NCBI RefSeq assembly: GCF_000716445.1
Contig: NZ_JNWK01000028.1
Location: 1 to 64,000, forward strand
Source: Streptomyces wedmorensis
Lineage (GTDB): Bacteria; Actinomycetota; Actinomycetes; Streptomycetales; Streptomycetaceae
Length of the DNA stretch: 64,000 nucleotides
Direction: 5' to 3'
A program made the position numbers and the translations under genes. The notes below the pieces were generated by a model, which saw nothing but the letters and a program-made list of their open reading frames with translations, searched no databases and had not been told where the DNA came from. Below are positions 1 through 9,062 of this stretch, piece after piece. Within the stretch, counting starts at the first letter, position 1; each line of letters begins with the position of its first letter.

Positions 1-1379
1 TCGGTGCCGGTGCTGGTCAGCGTCCACAGGGCGGTGACGTTGGTGCCGTCCGTCTGCTGGCCGTTGTTGTAGAGGATGCCGACGTCGTCCTTGCCGTCGT
101 TGTCGAAGTCGCCGGTGGTGACCTTCGAGCGGTTCCAGTTCCAGGAGCCGAAGTTGGTGGAGTCGTTGTCCCACTTCTTCGACGGTGCACCGAAGCCGGT
201 GCCGTTGCTCGTGAACGTCCACATCGCAGTGACGTTGGTGCCGTCGGCCTGCTGGCCGTTGTTGTAGAGGACGCCGACGTCGTCCTTCCCGTCGCCGTTG
301 AAGTCGCCGGTGGTGACCTTCGAGCGGTCCCAGTTCCAGGATCCGAAGCCGGACGTCTCGCTGTCCCACACCTTGACCGGCTGGTTGAAGCCGGAGCCGT
401 TGCTCAGGTACGTCCAGAGGCCGGTGCGGTACGAGCCGTCGGCCTGCTTGCCGTAGTCGTACAGGACGCCGATGTCGGCCTTGCCGTCGCCGTTGAAGTC
501 CGCGTGGAAGGTCGACGTGGCCTCGCCGTTGGACGTGATGATCTGGGCACGGGACGCGCCGGTGTTGCCGTTGACGTCAGTGACCTCCGCCGTGACGGTG
601 TGCTTGCCGTCCGGGAAGCGGCTGGTGTCGAGGGCGAAGGAGTACGGGGCGGACGTCAGCTTGCCGCTGACCGGCTCGCCGTCGACGAAGTAGCGCACCG
701 AGGCGACCGAGTAGGTGCCGGCCGAGACGGACGACGTCAGGTTCGCGATGCCGGAGACGGTGCCGCTCGCCCCGTTGAGGTCGACACCCGGCGGCGTGGC
801 CTGCTGGAGCTTCGGTGAGATGTAGCCGCTGATCGTCTGGCCCCAGGGCGCCTGGCCCACCCGGTAGGACGTGGTCGAGTTCGTCGAGACGATGCCTTCG
901 GGGTGCGTCGAGTGCCCCTGGTTGCCGCCCGTGATCGTGACGACGCCGTTGCTGACGCCCGTCACGATCGCCACGTGCTGCGCCCAGCCGTTGGAGTAGC
1001 CGTACACGACCGCGTCACCGACGTGCGGGGTGCTGGAGAGCGTGCCGTACTCCTGCCCGTACCGGTAGAAACTCGACGCGGCGTCGGTCAGCATGCTCTG
1101 ACCCTTGACGTTGTACTTGGACCACACCCAGCCCACGAAGTCGGCGCACCACGCGTGGGATTGGCCGCCGTAGCCGTCGCAACTGTTGTTCTGGTTCAGA
1201 CCGTTGTCGTAGCCGCCGTTCGCGCAGGGGCCGTTGCCGTTCTGGCTGGTGGCCCGAGCGGCCATGTCCGTGAACTCGTCGGCGTACGCCGGGACGGTCG
1301 TGAGGCCCGTGAGGGCGGCGGCGACGACGAAGGAGGCGAGGCCGGTCCTGACGGTGCGGGGGAGGACGCTGCGAGACAT
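1..1379 (-). CDS. Secreted CHAP-domain amidase with C-terminal FG-GAP/VCBS-like repeats (partial, runs off left edge)
   Basis: The gene begins with MSRSVLPRTVRTGLAS, a Sec-type signal peptide ending near VPAYA. A CHAP domain follows (about residues 30-160): the segment HAWCADFVGWVW carries the nucleophile Cys near residue 77 and WAQHVAIVTG the His near residue 135. CHAP domains are cysteine amidases or endopeptidases that cut peptidoglycan. After an Ig-like segment (VASVRYFVDGEPVSG) come repeats containing DFNGDGKADIGVLY and DFDNDGKDDVGILYNNGQ, typical of FG-GAP/VCBS calcium-binding propeller blades. The repeat period is 195 bases (65 residues) near the left edge. The 3' end lies outside the window, so the blade number is unknown. 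It is probably an extracellular cell-wall hydrolase or protein-glycan binder. The gene is certain; its substrate is inferred. Confidence 0.9.
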   Translation of the reverse strand, partial: MSRSVLPRTVRTGLASFVVAAALTGLTTVPAYADEFTDMAARATSQNGNGPCANGGYDNGLNQNNSCDGYGGQSHAWCADFVGWVWSKYNVKGQSMLTDAASSFYRYGQEYGTLSSTPHVGDAVVYGYSNGWAQHVAIVTGVSNGVVTITGGNQGHSTHPEGIVSTNSTTSYRVGQAPWGQTISGYISPKLQQATPPGVDLNGASGTVSGIANLTSSVSAGTYSVASVRYFVDGEPVSGKLTSAPYSFALDTSRFPDGKHTVTAEVTDVNGNTGASRAQIITSNGEATSTFHADFNGDGKADIGVLYDYGKQADGSYRTGLWTYLSNGSGFNQPVKVWDSETSGFGSWNWDRSKVTTGDFNGDGKDDVGVLYNNGQQADGTNVTAMWTFTSNGTGFGAPSKKWDNDSTNFGSWNWNRSKVTTGDFDNDGKDDVGILYNNGQQTDGTNVTALWTLTSTGT

Positions 1380-1497
1380 GAGGGAACTCCTGACGAAGGG
1401 CATGGCGGTGCCCTGGGAAGGGGTGGGTGAGGAGAGGCGGCGCGCACGGAGGCGCCGGGAAGCACGGAGACGAGGGAGGAGGCGACCGGAAGGGGGC

Positions 1498-1767
1498 TCA
1501 GTCGGCGACGAGCGTGTAACCCAGCGCGGCGATGCAGGTGCGGGCGCGTTCGAGGAGGGGGCGCATCTGGGTGACGGCGGGGCCGTCCGCCTCGGCGCGG
1601 ACGAAGAGGTAGAGGTCGATGCCGGAGCCGGTGGCGCGCGGCGTCACGTGCTCCAGGCCGTCCTCGGGGCGGGCGTGCGCCCACAGCAGATCGGTGACGA
1701 CGGCCGGCGTCCCGGCGGCGCGGGGGCCCGCGGGCGTGGTGGTCAGGGAGGCCAGGACCACGCGCAT
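1498..1767 (-). CDS. Small hypothetical protein, second gene of the DGIIWD peptide operon
   Basis: This 89-residue protein starts 7 bases after the stop of the DGIIWD peptide gene and on the same strand, so the two are very likely co-transcribed. It has no signal peptide or membrane segment. The middle and C-terminal parts (IDLYLFVRAEADGPAV and LLERARTCIAALGYTLVAD) look like a small alpha/beta fold. I do not recognise a family. By position it could be a partner, immunity or processing factor of the neighbouring secreted peptide, but this rests on operon structure only. The next gene downstream, the CHAP amidase, starts about 120 bases on and may have its own promoter. Confidence 0.65.
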   Translation of the reverse strand: MRVVLASLTTTPAGPRAAGTPAVVTDLLWAHARPEDGLEHVTPRATGSGIDLYLFVRAEADGPAVTQMRPLLERARTCIAALGYTLVAD

Positions 1768-1774
1768 CCCCGGG

Positions 1775-1999
1775 TCAGTCCCAGATGATGCCGTCGTCGC
1801 CGGCCGTCACGGCCGGGGACGAGGCCTGGATCGAGTCCCAGATGATCCCGTCGTCGCCGGCGCCCGACGCGGCGCGCACCGAGTCCCGGACGATCCCGTC
1901 CGTGCCCGTGGTGCCCGCGGCCTGTGCGGTGGTGACGGCGGCGACGGACATCAGGACGGCGAGACCGGCTGCGGCGGCGAGGCTGGCGATGCGCGACAT
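1775..1999 (-). CDS. Small secreted peptide precursor with tandem DGIIWDS repeats
   Basis: The 74-residue product has a clear signal peptide (MSRIASLAAAAGLAVLMSVA, then VTTAQA-A as a likely signal peptidase site near residue 28). The remaining roughly 46 residues hold three imperfect copies of one motif: TDGIVRDSVRA, DDGIIWDSIQA and DDGIIWD at the very C-terminus. The DNA repeats are visible as near-identical blocks at about 1779-1805 and 1838-1864, with a degenerate third near 1884. A repeated short acidic-aromatic motif in an exported precursor resembles multi-copy signal peptide precursors, but no processing enzyme is visible. It is divergent from a TrmB/LuxR-type regulator across a region with a long inverted repeat. 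Function is unknown; a cell-cell signal or secreted structural peptide is an inference. Confidence 0.7.
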   Translation of the reverse strand: MSRIASLAAAAGLAVLMSVAAVTTAQAAGTTGTDGIVRDSVRAASGAGDDGIIWDSIQASSPAVTAGDDGIIWD

Positions 2000-2117
2000 G
2001 ACGAGTTTTCCTTCCGGAGAGGTTCGGTGGTGACTGCTCTGGCGTCCGGTCGGTGACCGCGTCCGCCCTCGTGTCCCCTACCTTGCCGCCCCGTCCCCGG
2101 GGCCCGTAAGGCTTCTC

Positions 2118-2154
2118 CGGTGTCCTGAAGCTGCCCGACAGCATCAGGACACCG
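2118..2154. promoter_or_regulatory. Long inverted repeat in the divergent peptide/regulator intergenic region
   Basis: An 11-base perfect inverted repeat (CGGTGTCCTGA at 2118-2128 and TCAGGACACCG at 2144-2154) encloses a further GCTG/CAGC pair (2130-2133 with 2139-2142) around a 5-base loop. It sits 119 bases from the peptide start and 86 bases from the regulator start. Its place suggests an operator shared by the two genes, probably bound by the adjacent regulator; a structured 5' leader is the alternative. Confidence 0.55.
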
Positions 2155-2239
2155 AACCGGAACTCCCGGGGCGCACCCCGTACAAGATCCGGTAACTTCT
2201 GGCCCTGTCAGGGCTGACACGACCCATGGGGGGGTTGAA

Positions 2240-3226
2240 ATGCTCGAAGTGCTGGGACTCGACGCCGACGAGGAATCCGTCTACCGGGCCATGCTGGCGG
2301 CTCCGCCCGGCGGGATCGGGGAGCTCGCCGAGCGCCTGGGAATGGCCGAGTCGCGGGTGCGCGACGCTCTCGACCGGCTCGTCGACAGGGACCTGCTGAC
2401 GCCGTCGCGGGAGTCCGCCGGAGGGCTGCGGGCCCTCTCTCCGGAGGTCGGCCTGGAGTTGATGCTCCAGCGTCAGGAAGCCGAACTCGCGCGAAGACAG
2501 GAGCAGTTGGCCCAGAGCAAGGTGGCGGTGGCCCGGGCGGTCGCCGCGTACGCGGACCTGCGTCCGAACACGGAGACCGAGCAGACCGAGCGGCTCGTGG
2601 GTCTCGACGCCATCCAGGAGCGGCTCGCGGTACTGGCCAGGGGCCTCGTCGAGGAGTGCCAGTCGATCATCCCGGGCGGCGCGCAGTCGCAGCGCAGCCT
2701 CGACGCCGGACGGCCCCTGGACGGGGCCGCGTTGGCGCGGGGGGTCCAGATCAGGGCGGTGTACCAGGACAGCGCGCGCAACGACGGCCCGACCCTCGCC
2801 TACGCGCAGTGGACCACGGAGCGGGGCGGCCAGGTGCGCACGAGCCCCGTCCTGCCGCCCCGGATGCTGATCTTCGACCGGCGGACGGCCCTCGTGCCGA
2901 TCGACCCCCGGGATTCGAAGCTCGGCGCCCTGTGCACCTCGTCCCCCGGCATCGTCGCCTCGCTCCTCTCCCTTTTCGAGCAGACGTGGGAGACGGCCGT
3001 CCCCCTCGGTGCCGACCACCGGGAACGACCCGAGGACGGCATCAGCGCGGGCGACCGCGAACTGCTGCGGCTGCTCGCCTCGGGGCTCACGGACGAGGGC
3101 GCCGGCAAGCGGCTCGGCATCTCGGTCCGTACGGTCCGCCGCCAGATGGCGGCCCTCATGGAACGGCTCAACGCGACGAGCCGGTTCGAGGCGGGCCTCA
3201 AGGCCGCGCAGCGCGGCTGGCTCTGA
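2240..3226 (+). CDS. TrmB-like/LuxR C-terminal transcriptional regulator
   Basis: This 328-residue regulator has DNA-binding domains at both ends. Residues 1-60 form a TrmB-like winged helix (LDADEESVYRAMLAAPPGGI, ELAERLGMAESRVRDALDRL). A helical linker rich in Gln and Glu follows (about 75-110), then a PLD-like sensor region (GVQIRAVYQDS, MLIFDRRTALVPID). The last 60 residues are a LuxR-type HTH (LLASGLTDEGAGKRLGISVR, TVRRQMAALMERL). The start ATG lies behind a run of G that can act as ribosome binding site. It is divergent from the DGIIWD peptide operon and is the obvious candidate to control it. The regulator at 62550-63323 shares the sensor and C-terminal parts but lacks the N-terminal winged helix. 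The inducer is unknown. Confidence 0.88.
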   Translation: MLEVLGLDADEESVYRAMLAAPPGGIGELAERLGMAESRVRDALDRLVDRDLLTPSRESAGGLRALSPEVGLELMLQRQEAELARRQEQLAQSKVAVARAVAAYADLRPNTETEQTERLVGLDAIQERLAVLARGLVEECQSIIPGGAQSQRSLDAGRPLDGAALARGVQIRAVYQDSARNDGPTLAYAQWTTERGGQVRTSPVLPPRMLIFDRRTALVPIDPRDSKLGALCTSSPGIVASLLSLFEQTWETAVPLGADHRERPEDGISAGDRELLRLLASGLTDEGAGKRLGISVRTVRRQMAALMERLNATSRFEAGLKAAQRGWL

Positions 3227-3256
3227 ACGGGGCGCTCCGGGCGCCCGGGGAACGCG

Positions 3257-3294
3257 CCGCGCCCGCCGCACCGGTTCCGGTGCGGCGGGCGCGG
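3257..3294. terminator. Bidirectional terminator between convergent genes
   Basis: A perfect 18-base-pair stem (3257-3274 with 3277-3294) with only two bases at the centre lies between the 3' ends of the LuxR-type regulator and the convergent acyl-CoA dehydrogenase. It can stop transcription from both sides. Confidence 0.8.
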
Positions 3295-3311
3295 GTGTCG
3301 CGAGCGGCCGA

Positions 3312-4472
3312 TCAGGCGGGCAGGCCCAACTCGCGGGCGATCAGCATGCGCTGGACCTCGCTGGTGCCCTCGCCGATCTCCAGGATCTTGGAGTCGCGCC
3401 ACATGCGGGCCACCGGGTACTCGTTCATGAAGCCGTAGCCGCCGTGGATCTGGGTGGCGTCACGGGCGTTGTCGACGGCGACGGTGGAGGAGTACAGCTT
3501 GGCGATGGCCGCCTCCTTCTTGAAGGACTCGCCGAGGACCAGGCGCGAGGCCGCGTCCCGCCAGCCGATGCGGGCCATGTGGGCCTTGGTCTCCATGTCG
3601 GCGATCTTGAACTGGATGGCCTGGTTGTCGGCGATCGGCCGGCCGAAGGCGTGGCGCTCGTGCGCGTACTTCACCGACTCGTCCACGCAGCCCTGCGCGA
3701 GGCCCGTCGCGAGCGCGGCGATGGCGACCCGGCCCTCGTCCAGGATCCGCAGGAACTGCGCGTAGCCGCGGCCCTCCTCGCCGAGGAGGTTCTCCACCGG
3801 GACGCGGACGTCGTCGAAGGACAGCTCACGGGTGTCGGAGGCGTTCCAGCCGACCTTGGAGTAGGGGGCGGCGACGGTGAAGCCGGGGGTGCCGGAGGGG
3901 ACGATGATCGAGGAGATCAGCGGGCGCCCGTCGGGCTTGCGGCCGGTGACCGCGGTGACCGTCACCAGACCCGTGATGTCCGTACCGGAGTTGGTGATGA
4001 AGCACTTCGAGCCGTTGATGACCCACTCGTCGCCGTCCCGGACGGCCGTCGTGCGGGTGCCGCCGGCGTCGCTGCCCGCGCCGGGCTCGGTCAGGCCGAA
4101 CGCGCCGAGCATCTCGCCGGCGCACAGCCGCGGCAGCCACGTGCGCTTCTGCTCCTCGGTGCCGAAGAGGTGGAGCGGCATCGCGCCGAGCGAGACGCCC
4201 GCCTCCAGGGTGATGGCGACGGAGGAGTCGACGCGGGCGAGTTCCTCCAGGGCGATGCCGAGGGCGAGGTAGTCGCCGCCCATGCCGCCGTACTCCTCGG
4301 GGAACGGCAGGCCGAAGAGGCCCATGCGGCCCATCTCGGCGACGATCTCGTACGGGAACTCGTGCCGCTCGTAGTAGTCGCCGATCTTCGGGGCGACGAC
4401 GTCGTGGGCGAACGCCTCGACGGTGCGGCGGAGTTCCTCGTGCTCTTCGGTGAGCCGGTGGTCGAGGGACAT
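3312..4472 (-). CDS. acdH: Acyl-CoA dehydrogenase of branched-chain amino acid catabolism
   Basis: The 386-residue product is a complete flavin acyl-CoA dehydrogenase (MSLDHRLTEEHEELRRTVEA to ARELGLPA). It oxidises short branched acyl-CoAs such as isovaleryl-CoA in leucine, isoleucine and valine breakdown. The FAD/substrate motif AFGLTEPGAGSDAGG is near residues 127-141, and the C-terminal EIGEGTSEVQ carries the catalytic-base Glu near residue 368, as in the SCAD/SBCAD type. It is the last gene of the carboxylase-lyase operon. The upstream hmgL stop overlaps a possible GTG at 4484, but the ATG at 4472, 11 bases after AAGGAG, matches the usual length. The S. coelicolor counterpart that I remember (SCO2779) has the same neighbours. 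Substrate range is inferred from family and operon. Confidence 0.93.
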   Translation of the reverse strand: MSLDHRLTEEHEELRRTVEAFAHDVVAPKIGDYYERHEFPYEIVAEMGRMGLFGLPFPEEYGGMGGDYLALGIALEELARVDSSVAITLEAGVSLGAMPLHLFGTEEQKRTWLPRLCAGEMLGAFGLTEPGAGSDAGGTRTTAVRDGDEWVINGSKCFITNSGTDITGLVTVTAVTGRKPDGRPLISSIIVPSGTPGFTVAAPYSKVGWNASDTRELSFDDVRVPVENLLGEEGRGYAQFLRILDEGRVAIAALATGLAQGCVDESVKYAHERHAFGRPIADNQAIQFKIADMETKAHMARIGWRDAASRLVLGESFKKEAAIAKLYSSTVAVDNARDATQIHGGYGFMNEYPVARMWRDSKILEIGEGTSEVQRMLIARELGLPA

Positions 4473-4480
4473 GGGTGACG

Positions 4481-5416
4481 TCACTCCTTGTGGGAGAGGG
4501 CGCGGACGGTACGGGACGGGCTGGGGCGGCCCAGTTGCTCGGCCATCCACCCGCTCGTGGCGGTGAGGGCGGCCAGATCGACCCCGGTCTCGATGCCGAG
4601 ACCGTCGAGCATCCACACGAGGTCCTCGGTGGCGAGATTGCCGGTCGCGCTCTTCGCGTACGGGCAGCCGCCGAGGCCGCCGGCGGAGGCGTCGACCGTG
4701 GTCACCCCGTGCCGCAGCGCGGCCAGGGTGTTGGACAGGGCCTGCCCGTACGTGTCGTGGAAGTGCACGGCGATACGGGAGGTGGGGACGCCGGCCTCGT
4801 TCAGGCCCGTCAGCAGGGCCTGGACGTGGCCGGGGGTGGCGACGCCGATCGTGTCCCCGAGGCTCAGCTCGTCGCAGCCCATGTCGGCCAGCGCCTTGGT
4901 GACGCGGACGACCTGCTCGATCGGGACGGCCCCCTCCCAGGGGTCGCCGAAGCACATCGAGAGGTAGCCGCGGACCTTCAGCCCGGCCTCTATGGCCCGC
5001 GTGACGGTCGGCGCGAACATCGCGAGCGCCTCGTCGACGGTCCGGTTCAGGTTGGCCTTCGCGAACGACTCGGTAGCCGAGGCGAACACGGCGACCTCGC
5101 GGGCGCCGAGCGCGAGGGCCCGGTCGAGGCCGCGCTCGTTCGGGACGAGGACGGGCAGGCGCACGGGCAGGTCCCGGAGCTGCGGGAACAGCTCCTCGGC
5201 GTCCGCCAGCTGCGGCACCCACTTCGGGTGCACGAAGCTGGTCGCCTCGATCGTGCCGAGCCCCGCGGCGGCGAGCCGCCGCACGAACTCCGCCTTCACG
5301 GCGGTCGGGACCGCCGTCTTCTCGTTCTGCAGCCCGTCCCGGGCCCCGACCTCGTGGATCCGCACCCGGGCGGGCAGGGAGGGGTCCTTCACCGTCATGG
5401 GCAGACCGGTCGTCAC
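4481..5416 (-). CDS. hmgL: Hydroxymethylglutaryl-CoA lyase
   Basis: This 311-residue TIM-barrel enzyme splits HMG-CoA into acetoacetate and acetyl-CoA, the last step of leucine degradation. The N-terminal motif [11 protein letters not shown] holds the catalytic Arg and metal-binding Asp, SLGDTIG lies mid-barrel, and the HMG-CoA lyase signature [15 protein letters not shown] holds the conserved Cys in the flexible active-site loop. The GTG at 5416 overlaps the stop of the upstream carboxylase subunit (GTGA) and has AGGAGG four bases ahead; an ATG at 5398 is an alternative. Both overlaps show tight translational coupling in the operon. Confidence 0.93.
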   Translation of the reverse strand: MTTGLPMTVKDPSLPARVRIHEVGARDGLQNEKTAVPTAVKAEFVRRLAAAGLGTIEATSFVHPKWVPQLADAEELFPQLRDLPVRLPVLVPNERGLDRALALGAREVAVFASATESFAKANLNRTVDEALAMFAPTVTRAIEAGLKVRGYLSMCFGDPWEGAVPIEQVVRVTKALADMGCDELSLGDTIGVATPGHVQALLTGLNEAGVPTSRIAVHFHDTYGQALSNTLAALRHGVTTVDASAGGLGGCPYAKSATGNLATEDLVWMLDGLGIETGVDLAALTATSGWMAEQLGRPSPSRTVRALSHKE

Positions 5417-7371
5417 GCGTCCTCCTCGGCGGTCTCGCGGGGCGCCACCACGGCCAGGATCTGGTCCATGGCGACGGTGGTTCCGGGGGTGACGTCCAGC
5501 TCGGTGACGGTCCCGGCGTGCGGGGCGGAGATGACGTGCTCCATCTTCATCGCCTCCACCACCAGCAGGCTCTGCCCGGCCTCCACCTCGTCGCCGACGG
5601 CCACCTTCACCACGGTCACGGTTCCCGGCATCGGCGCCGCGAGCGTGTCCGCGCCCCCGTGCCGGGCCCCGCTGAGCGCGGCCTCGACGGGGTCGTGGTC
5701 GAGGACGTGCCACGAGTCGCCGTCCCGGCCGAGCCAGGACCCGGCGCGCCGGAAGCGGTGGGTGATCCCGTCCACGGTCACGGTCACGGCGGTGTCCGTG
5801 ACCCGCGCGCCGGCGGGGGCGTCGACCGTCACGGGTTCGAGTCCCGCCACCCGGAACGGGAAGGCGAGGGGCTTCGGCGTGCCGCCGAGGCGGAAGCCGT
5901 TCGGCACCGAGAACGGGTCCGTCCAGCCCTCCCGGGGCTCCGGCGCCAGCTCCGCTCCCCGCACGGCCGCCGCCGCCGCGTACACCTCGTCCGGGACGCC
6001 GGACGGGACCAGGCCGTCCGCGTCGCGCTCGACCAGACCGGTGTCCAGCCGGCCGGCGACGACGTCCGGGTGGGCCAGCAGCCGCCGGAGGAAGCCCGCG
6101 TTCGTCGGGACGCCGAGGGTGACCGTGTCCGCCAGGGCCGCACGCAGCTTGCGCAGGGCCGCCTCGCGGGTCGGCGCGTGGACGATGACCTTCGAGAGCA
6201 TCGGGTCGTACAGGGAGGAGACCTCGGTGCCCTCCGACAGGCCGGAGTCCGTGCGGACGCCGTCGCCCTGCGGCTCGTGGAGGGAGAGCACGGTGCCGCC
6301 CGACGGGAGGAAGCCCCGAGAGGGGTCCTCCGCGCAGATGCGGGCCTCGATGGCCCAGCCGTCCAGGCGGATGTCGTCCTGGGCGAACGGGAGGGGCTCG
6401 CCGGCCGCCACCCGCAGCTGCCACTCCACCAGGTCGACGCCCGTGATCAGCTCGGTGACCGGGTGCTCGACCTGGAGACGGGTGTTCATCTCCATGAAGT
6501 AGTACGAGGCCGGATCGCCGCCCGGGACGATGAACTCGACCGTGCCCGCGCCGACATAGCCGCAGGAACGGGCCGCCTCGACCGCCGCCGCACCCATGGA
6601 GGCGCGGATCTCCGGGGTGAGGAGGACGCTCGGCGCCTCCTCGATGATCTTCTGGTGGCGGCGCTGGAGGGAGCACTCGCGCTCGCCGAGGTGCACGACG
6701 TTGCCGTGGGTGTCGGCGAGGACCTGGATCTCGATGTGCCGGGGGCGGTCGATCCAGCGCTCCACGAGCAGCGTGTCGTCGCCGAAGGACGAACGCGCCT
6801 CGCGGCGGGCCGCGGCGATCTCGTCCGTCAGCGTCGACAGGTCGCGGACCAGCCGCATGCCCTTGCCGCCGCCGCCCGCGCTCGGCTTGAGGAGCACGGG
6901 CGCGCCCAGCTCGCGGGCCGCCGCCTCCAGGTCGGGGTCGGCGGCGCCCGGGACGACGGGGACACCCGCCGCCTTCACGGTCTCCTTCGCGCGGATCTTG
7001 TCGCCCATGAGGGAGATCGCGGCCGCGGTGGGGCCGATGAAGACGAGACCGGCGTCGGCGCAGGCCTGCGCGAAGCCGGCGTTCTCGGCGAGGAAGCCGT
7101 AGCCGGGGTGGACGGCCTGCGCGCCGGTGCGGGCGGCCGCGTCGAGCAGCGCCGGCACGGACAGGTACGACTCGGCGGCCGGCGGCGGACCGATCCGCAC
7201 CGCCGTGTCCGCCTCCCGCACGTGGCGGGCGTCGGCGTCCGCGTCGCTGTAGACGGCCACCGAGCGCACGCCCATCTCCCGCAGGGTGCGGATGACACGG
7301 ACGGCGATCTCGCCCCGGTTGGCCACGAGGACGGTGTCGAACATGCTCTGCATCTTCTGGGGGCCCTTCAC
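5413..7371 (-). CDS. accA1: Acyl-CoA carboxylase alpha subunit (biotin carboxylase plus biotin carrier), methylcrotonyl-CoA type
   Basis: The protein of up to 652 residues joins a biotin carboxylase ([20 protein letters not shown] at the N-terminus, ATP-grasp loop [29 protein letters not shown]) to a C-terminal biotinyl domain with the biotinylation site EAMKMEH near residue 605. With the beta subunit just upstream it should form methylcrotonyl-CoA carboxylase for leucine degradation, possibly also accepting acetyl- or propionyl-CoA. The longest start (GTG 7371) overlaps the beta-subunit stop by four bases; the usual family N-terminus [11 protein letters not shown] begins at ATG 7344, which may be the real start. 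Operon context with hmgL supports methylcrotonyl-CoA as main substrate. Confidence 0.93.
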   Translation of the reverse strand: MKGPQKMQSMFDTVLVANRGEIAVRVIRTLREMGVRSVAVYSDADADARHVREADTAVRIGPPPAAESYLSVPALLDAAARTGAQAVHPGYGFLAENAGFAQACADAGLVFIGPTAAAISLMGDKIRAKETVKAAGVPVVPGAADPDLEAAARELGAPVLLKPSAGGGGKGMRLVRDLSTLTDEIAAARREARSSFGDDTLLVERWIDRPRHIEIQVLADTHGNVVHLGERECSLQRRHQKIIEEAPSVLLTPEIRASMGAAAVEAARSCGYVGAGTVEFIVPGGDPASYYFMEMNTRLQVEHPVTELITGVDLVEWQLRVAAGEPLPFAQDDIRLDGWAIEARICAEDPSRGFLPSGGTVLSLHEPQGDGVRTDSGLSEGTEVSSLYDPMLSKVIVHAPTREAALRKLRAALADTVTLGVPTNAGFLRRLLAHPDVVAGRLDTGLVERDADGLVPSGVPDEVYAAAAAVRGAELAPEPREGWTDPFSVPNGFRLGGTPKPLAFPFRVAGLEPVTVDAPAGARVTDTAVTVTVDGITHRFRRAGSWLGRDGDSWHVLDHDPVEAALSGARHGGADTLAAPMPGTVTVVKVAVGDEVEAGQSLLVVEAMKMEHVISAPHAGTVTELDVTPGTTVAMDQILAVVAPRETAEEDA

Positions 7372-8975
7372 ATCCGGAAGACGCCGAACTGGGGGTCACC
7401 CAGCGGCGCGTTGGCACAGGCGGTCAGGGCGAGGCCGAGGACCTGCCGGGTCTCCAGCGGGTCGATCACCCCGTCGTCCCACAGCCGGGCGGTCGCGTAG
7501 TAGGCGTTGCCCTGGGTCTCGTACTGGTCGCGGATCGGGGCCTTGAAGGCCTCCTCGTCCTCCGCGCTCCACTCGTCGCCGAGCTGGTCGCGCTTCACCG
7601 TCGCGAGGACGGACGCCGCCTGCTCGCCGCCCATGACGGAGATCTTCGCGTTGGGCCACATCCACAGGAAGCGGGGGGAGTACGCCCGGCCGCACATCGA
7701 GTAGTTGCCCGCGCCGTACGAGCCGCCGACGACGACCGTCAGCTTCGGGACCCGGGTGGTGGCGACGGCCGTGACCATCTTGGCGCCGTGCTTGGCGATG
7801 CCGCCGTGCTCGTACGCCTTGCCGACCATGAACCCGGTGATGTTCTGCAGGAACACCAGCGGGATCCCGCGCTGGTCGCACAGCTCGATGAAGTGCGCGC
7901 CCTTCTGCGCGGACTCGGCGAACAGGATGCCGTTGTTGGCGACGATGCCGACCGGGTGGCCGTGGATCCGGGCGAAGCCGGTGATCAGCGTCTGCCCGTA
8001 CTCGGACTTGAACTCCTGGAAGCGGGAGCCGTCCACCACCCGGGCGATGACCTCGCGCACGTCGTACGGGGTGCGGGAGTCCACCGGCACCGCGCCGTAC
8101 AGGCCGTACGGGTCGACCTTCGGCTCCTCGGCCGGCTCGACCGACCAGGGGAGCGGGCCGCGCTCGGGGAGGGTGGCGACGATGTTCCGCACGATCCGCA
8201 GCGCGTGCGCGTCGTCCTCGGCCAGGTGGTCGGTGACGCCGGAGATCCGCGAGTGGACCTCGCCGCCGCCCAGCTCCTCGGCCGTGACGACCTCGCCGGT
8301 GGCCGCCTTCACCAGCGGCGGACCGCCGAGGAAGATCGTGCCCTGGTTCCGGACGATCACGGCCTCGTCGCTCATCGCCGGGACGTACGCGCCGCCCGCG
8401 GTGCAGGAGCCGAGGACGGCCGCGATCTGCGGGATGCCCGCGCCCGACATCCGGGCCTGGTTGTAGAAGATCCGGCCGAAGTGCTCCCGGTCGGGGAAGA
8501 CCTCGTCCTGCATCGGCAGGAAGGCGCCGCCCGAGTCGACCAGGTAGAGGCAGGGGAGACGATTCTCCAGCGCCACCTCCTGGGCCCTCAGGTGCTTCTT
8601 CACCGTCATCGGGTAGTACGTGCCGCCCTTGACGGTCGCGTCGTTGGCGACGATCACGCACTCGCGGCCCGAGACCCGCCCGATGCCCGCGATGACGCCG
8701 GCCGCCGGGGCCTGGTCGCCGTACATGCCGTCCGCCGCGAGCGGGGCCAGCTCCAGGAAGGGCGAGCCCGGGTCGAGGAGCGTGTCCACCCGGTCCCGCG
8801 GCAGCAGCTTCCCGCGCGCGGTGTGCCGCGCCCTGGACTTCTCACCGCCGCCCAGGGCGGCCGCCGCGAGCTTGGCGCGCAGGGTCGCCGCCAGCTCGTG
8901 ATGGGCCGCCTCGTTGGCCTGCCAGGCCGCGGACGCGGGGTCCGCCGCGCTCGTCAGCACAGGTGCCTGCTGCAT
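7368..8975 (-). CDS. accD1: Acyl-CoA carboxylase beta (carboxyltransferase) subunit, methylcrotonyl-CoA type
   Basis: The 535-residue carboxyltransferase starts [15 protein letters not shown] and is complete. It carries the N-terminal carboxyltransferase region ([39 protein letters not shown]) and the C-terminal acyl-CoA side ([40 protein letters not shown]). The [18 protein letters not shown] stretch is typical of methylcrotonyl-CoA rather than propionyl-CoA carboxylases. It is the first gene of the four-gene liu-type operon, and its promoter region carries two GTTA-N8-TAAC palindromes shared with the divergent TetR gene. The ATG follows an AAGGGAG-type ribosome site. Confidence 0.94.
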   Translation of the reverse strand: MQQAPVLTSAADPASAAWQANEAAHHELAATLRAKLAAAALGGGEKSRARHTARGKLLPRDRVDTLLDPGSPFLELAPLAADGMYGDQAPAAGVIAGIGRVSGRECVIVANDATVKGGTYYPMTVKKHLRAQEVALENRLPCLYLVDSGGAFLPMQDEVFPDREHFGRIFYNQARMSGAGIPQIAAVLGSCTAGGAYVPAMSDEAVIVRNQGTIFLGGPPLVKAATGEVVTAEELGGGEVHSRISGVTDHLAEDDAHALRIVRNIVATLPERGPLPWSVEPAEEPKVDPYGLYGAVPVDSRTPYDVREVIARVVDGSRFQEFKSEYGQTLITGFARIHGHPVGIVANNGILFAESAQKGAHFIELCDQRGIPLVFLQNITGFMVGKAYEHGGIAKHGAKMVTAVATTRVPKLTVVVGGSYGAGNYSMCGRAYSPRFLWMWPNAKISVMGGEQAASVLATVKRDQLGDEWSAEDEEAFKAPIRDQYETQGNAYYATARLWDDGVIDPLETRQVLGLALTACANAPLGDPQFGVFRM

Positions 8976-8995
8976 CCCTCGAGCTCCCTTGCTCG

Positions 8996-9041
8996 GTTAA
9001 TGAGCGTTAACGTATGTCGCCCAGGTTAACGACCGCTAACC
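8996..9041. promoter_or_regulatory. Two GTTA-N8-TAAC operators between accD1 and its TetR regulator
   Basis: Two palindromes of identical layout lie in the 87-base divergent promoter region: GTTAATGAGCGTTAAC at 8996-9011 and GGTTAACGACCGCTAACC at 9024-9041. Both reduce to GTTA-N8-TAAC with similar centres. They are the expected binding sites of the adjacent TetR-type regulator, which would control the liu operon and itself. The start-to-start spacing of the GTTA half-sites is 29 bases. Confidence 0.85.
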
Positions 9042-9049
9042 GGGTTGTC

Positions 9050-9062
9050 TAGAATCGAATCC
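9050..9062 (+). promoter_or_regulatory. Probable leaderless promoter of the TetR regulator
   Basis: A TAGAAT -10 element at 9050-9055 ends seven bases before the ATG at 9063, so transcription would start at the start codon itself. No ribosome binding site precedes the ATG, which fits a leaderless mRNA. The second GTTA-N8-TAAC operator covers the -35 and spacer, so autorepression is expected. Confidence 0.6.

Noticed and set aside
4481..7417. Very long open frames on the minus strand (up to 978 codons) through hmgL and accA1
   Set aside because: High GC removes stop codons from wrong frames. The real genes are the frames with family motifs and GTGA overlaps; the extensions are Arg/Gly/Pro-rich without motifs.
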